Shown piece by piece: positions 6,155 to 6,171 of a stretch of 6,171 bases of DNA. The stretch is from an uncultured Streptococcus sp. (GTDB lineage Bacteria > Bacillota > Bacilli > Lactobacillales > Streptococcaceae), in NCBI GenBank assembly GCA_916048115.1, contig CAJZGQ010000068.1:1-6171 (forward strand). Direction: 5' to 3'. The notes beneath the pieces were generated by a model. It ran no database searches and was not told the DNA's origin. It saw only the letters and a list, made by a program, of their open reading frames with translations. Numbering within the stretch: the first letter of the stretch is position 1; every line of letters starts with the position of its first letter. The position numbers and the translations under genes were made by a program.

Positions 6155-6171
6155 TCTATAAAATATATTTT

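Overview
The window reads as a stretch of low-GC Gram-positive chromosome from the genus Streptococcus, probably an oral or commensal species. The grounds are protein-level: the FtsW and phosphoenolpyruvate carboxylase (PEPC) closely resemble the streptococcal proteins as I remember them, and the Shine-Dalgarno (SD) sites and promoters are typical of Firmicutes. I cannot name the species from sequence alone. There are four complete genes, one gene cut by the left edge, and a strong promoter at the right edge that serves a gene outside the window.

Left part, minus strand (1-1559). A membrane-anchored GH25 muramidase (684-1559) ends in an intrinsic terminator (631-679). Immediately beyond it lies an extended -10 promoter (593-601) for a two-gene operon: a YbaK/EbsC Cys-tRNA(Pro) deacylase (70-543), then a histidine-phosphatase (phosphoglycerate-mutase-like) protein of which only the first 15 codons are present (1-47).

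Middle (1560-1807). A 248-bp divergent intergenic region carries outward promoters for the muramidase (minus) and for ftsW (plus). The muramidase promoter is placed so that its transcript would start within about two bases of the ATG, and no SD site is visible, so the mRNA may be leaderless.

Right part, plus strand (1808-6171). ftsW (division-site peptidoglycan polymerase) is followed after 38 bp by ppc (PEPC), with a clean terminator starting at the ppc stop codon. The last 230 bp hold a doubtful 34-codon ORF, a strong sigma-A-type promoter (6091-6119) and a hairpin in its leader RNA. The downstream gene is out of view. In several streptococci, as I recall, tuf (EF-Tu) lies next to ftsW/ppc, so tuf is the best guess.

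Functionally the window pairs cell-wall synthesis (FtsW) with divergently transcribed wall hydrolysis (GH25), next to anaplerotic carbon fixation (PEPC makes oxaloacetate, hence aspartate for protein, nucleotides and wall cross-bridges) and tRNA proofreading. I see no mobile element, CRISPR array, RNA gene or novel multi-gene system. It is mainly conserved housekeeping DNA, and the points worth checking are regulatory details and small ORFs.
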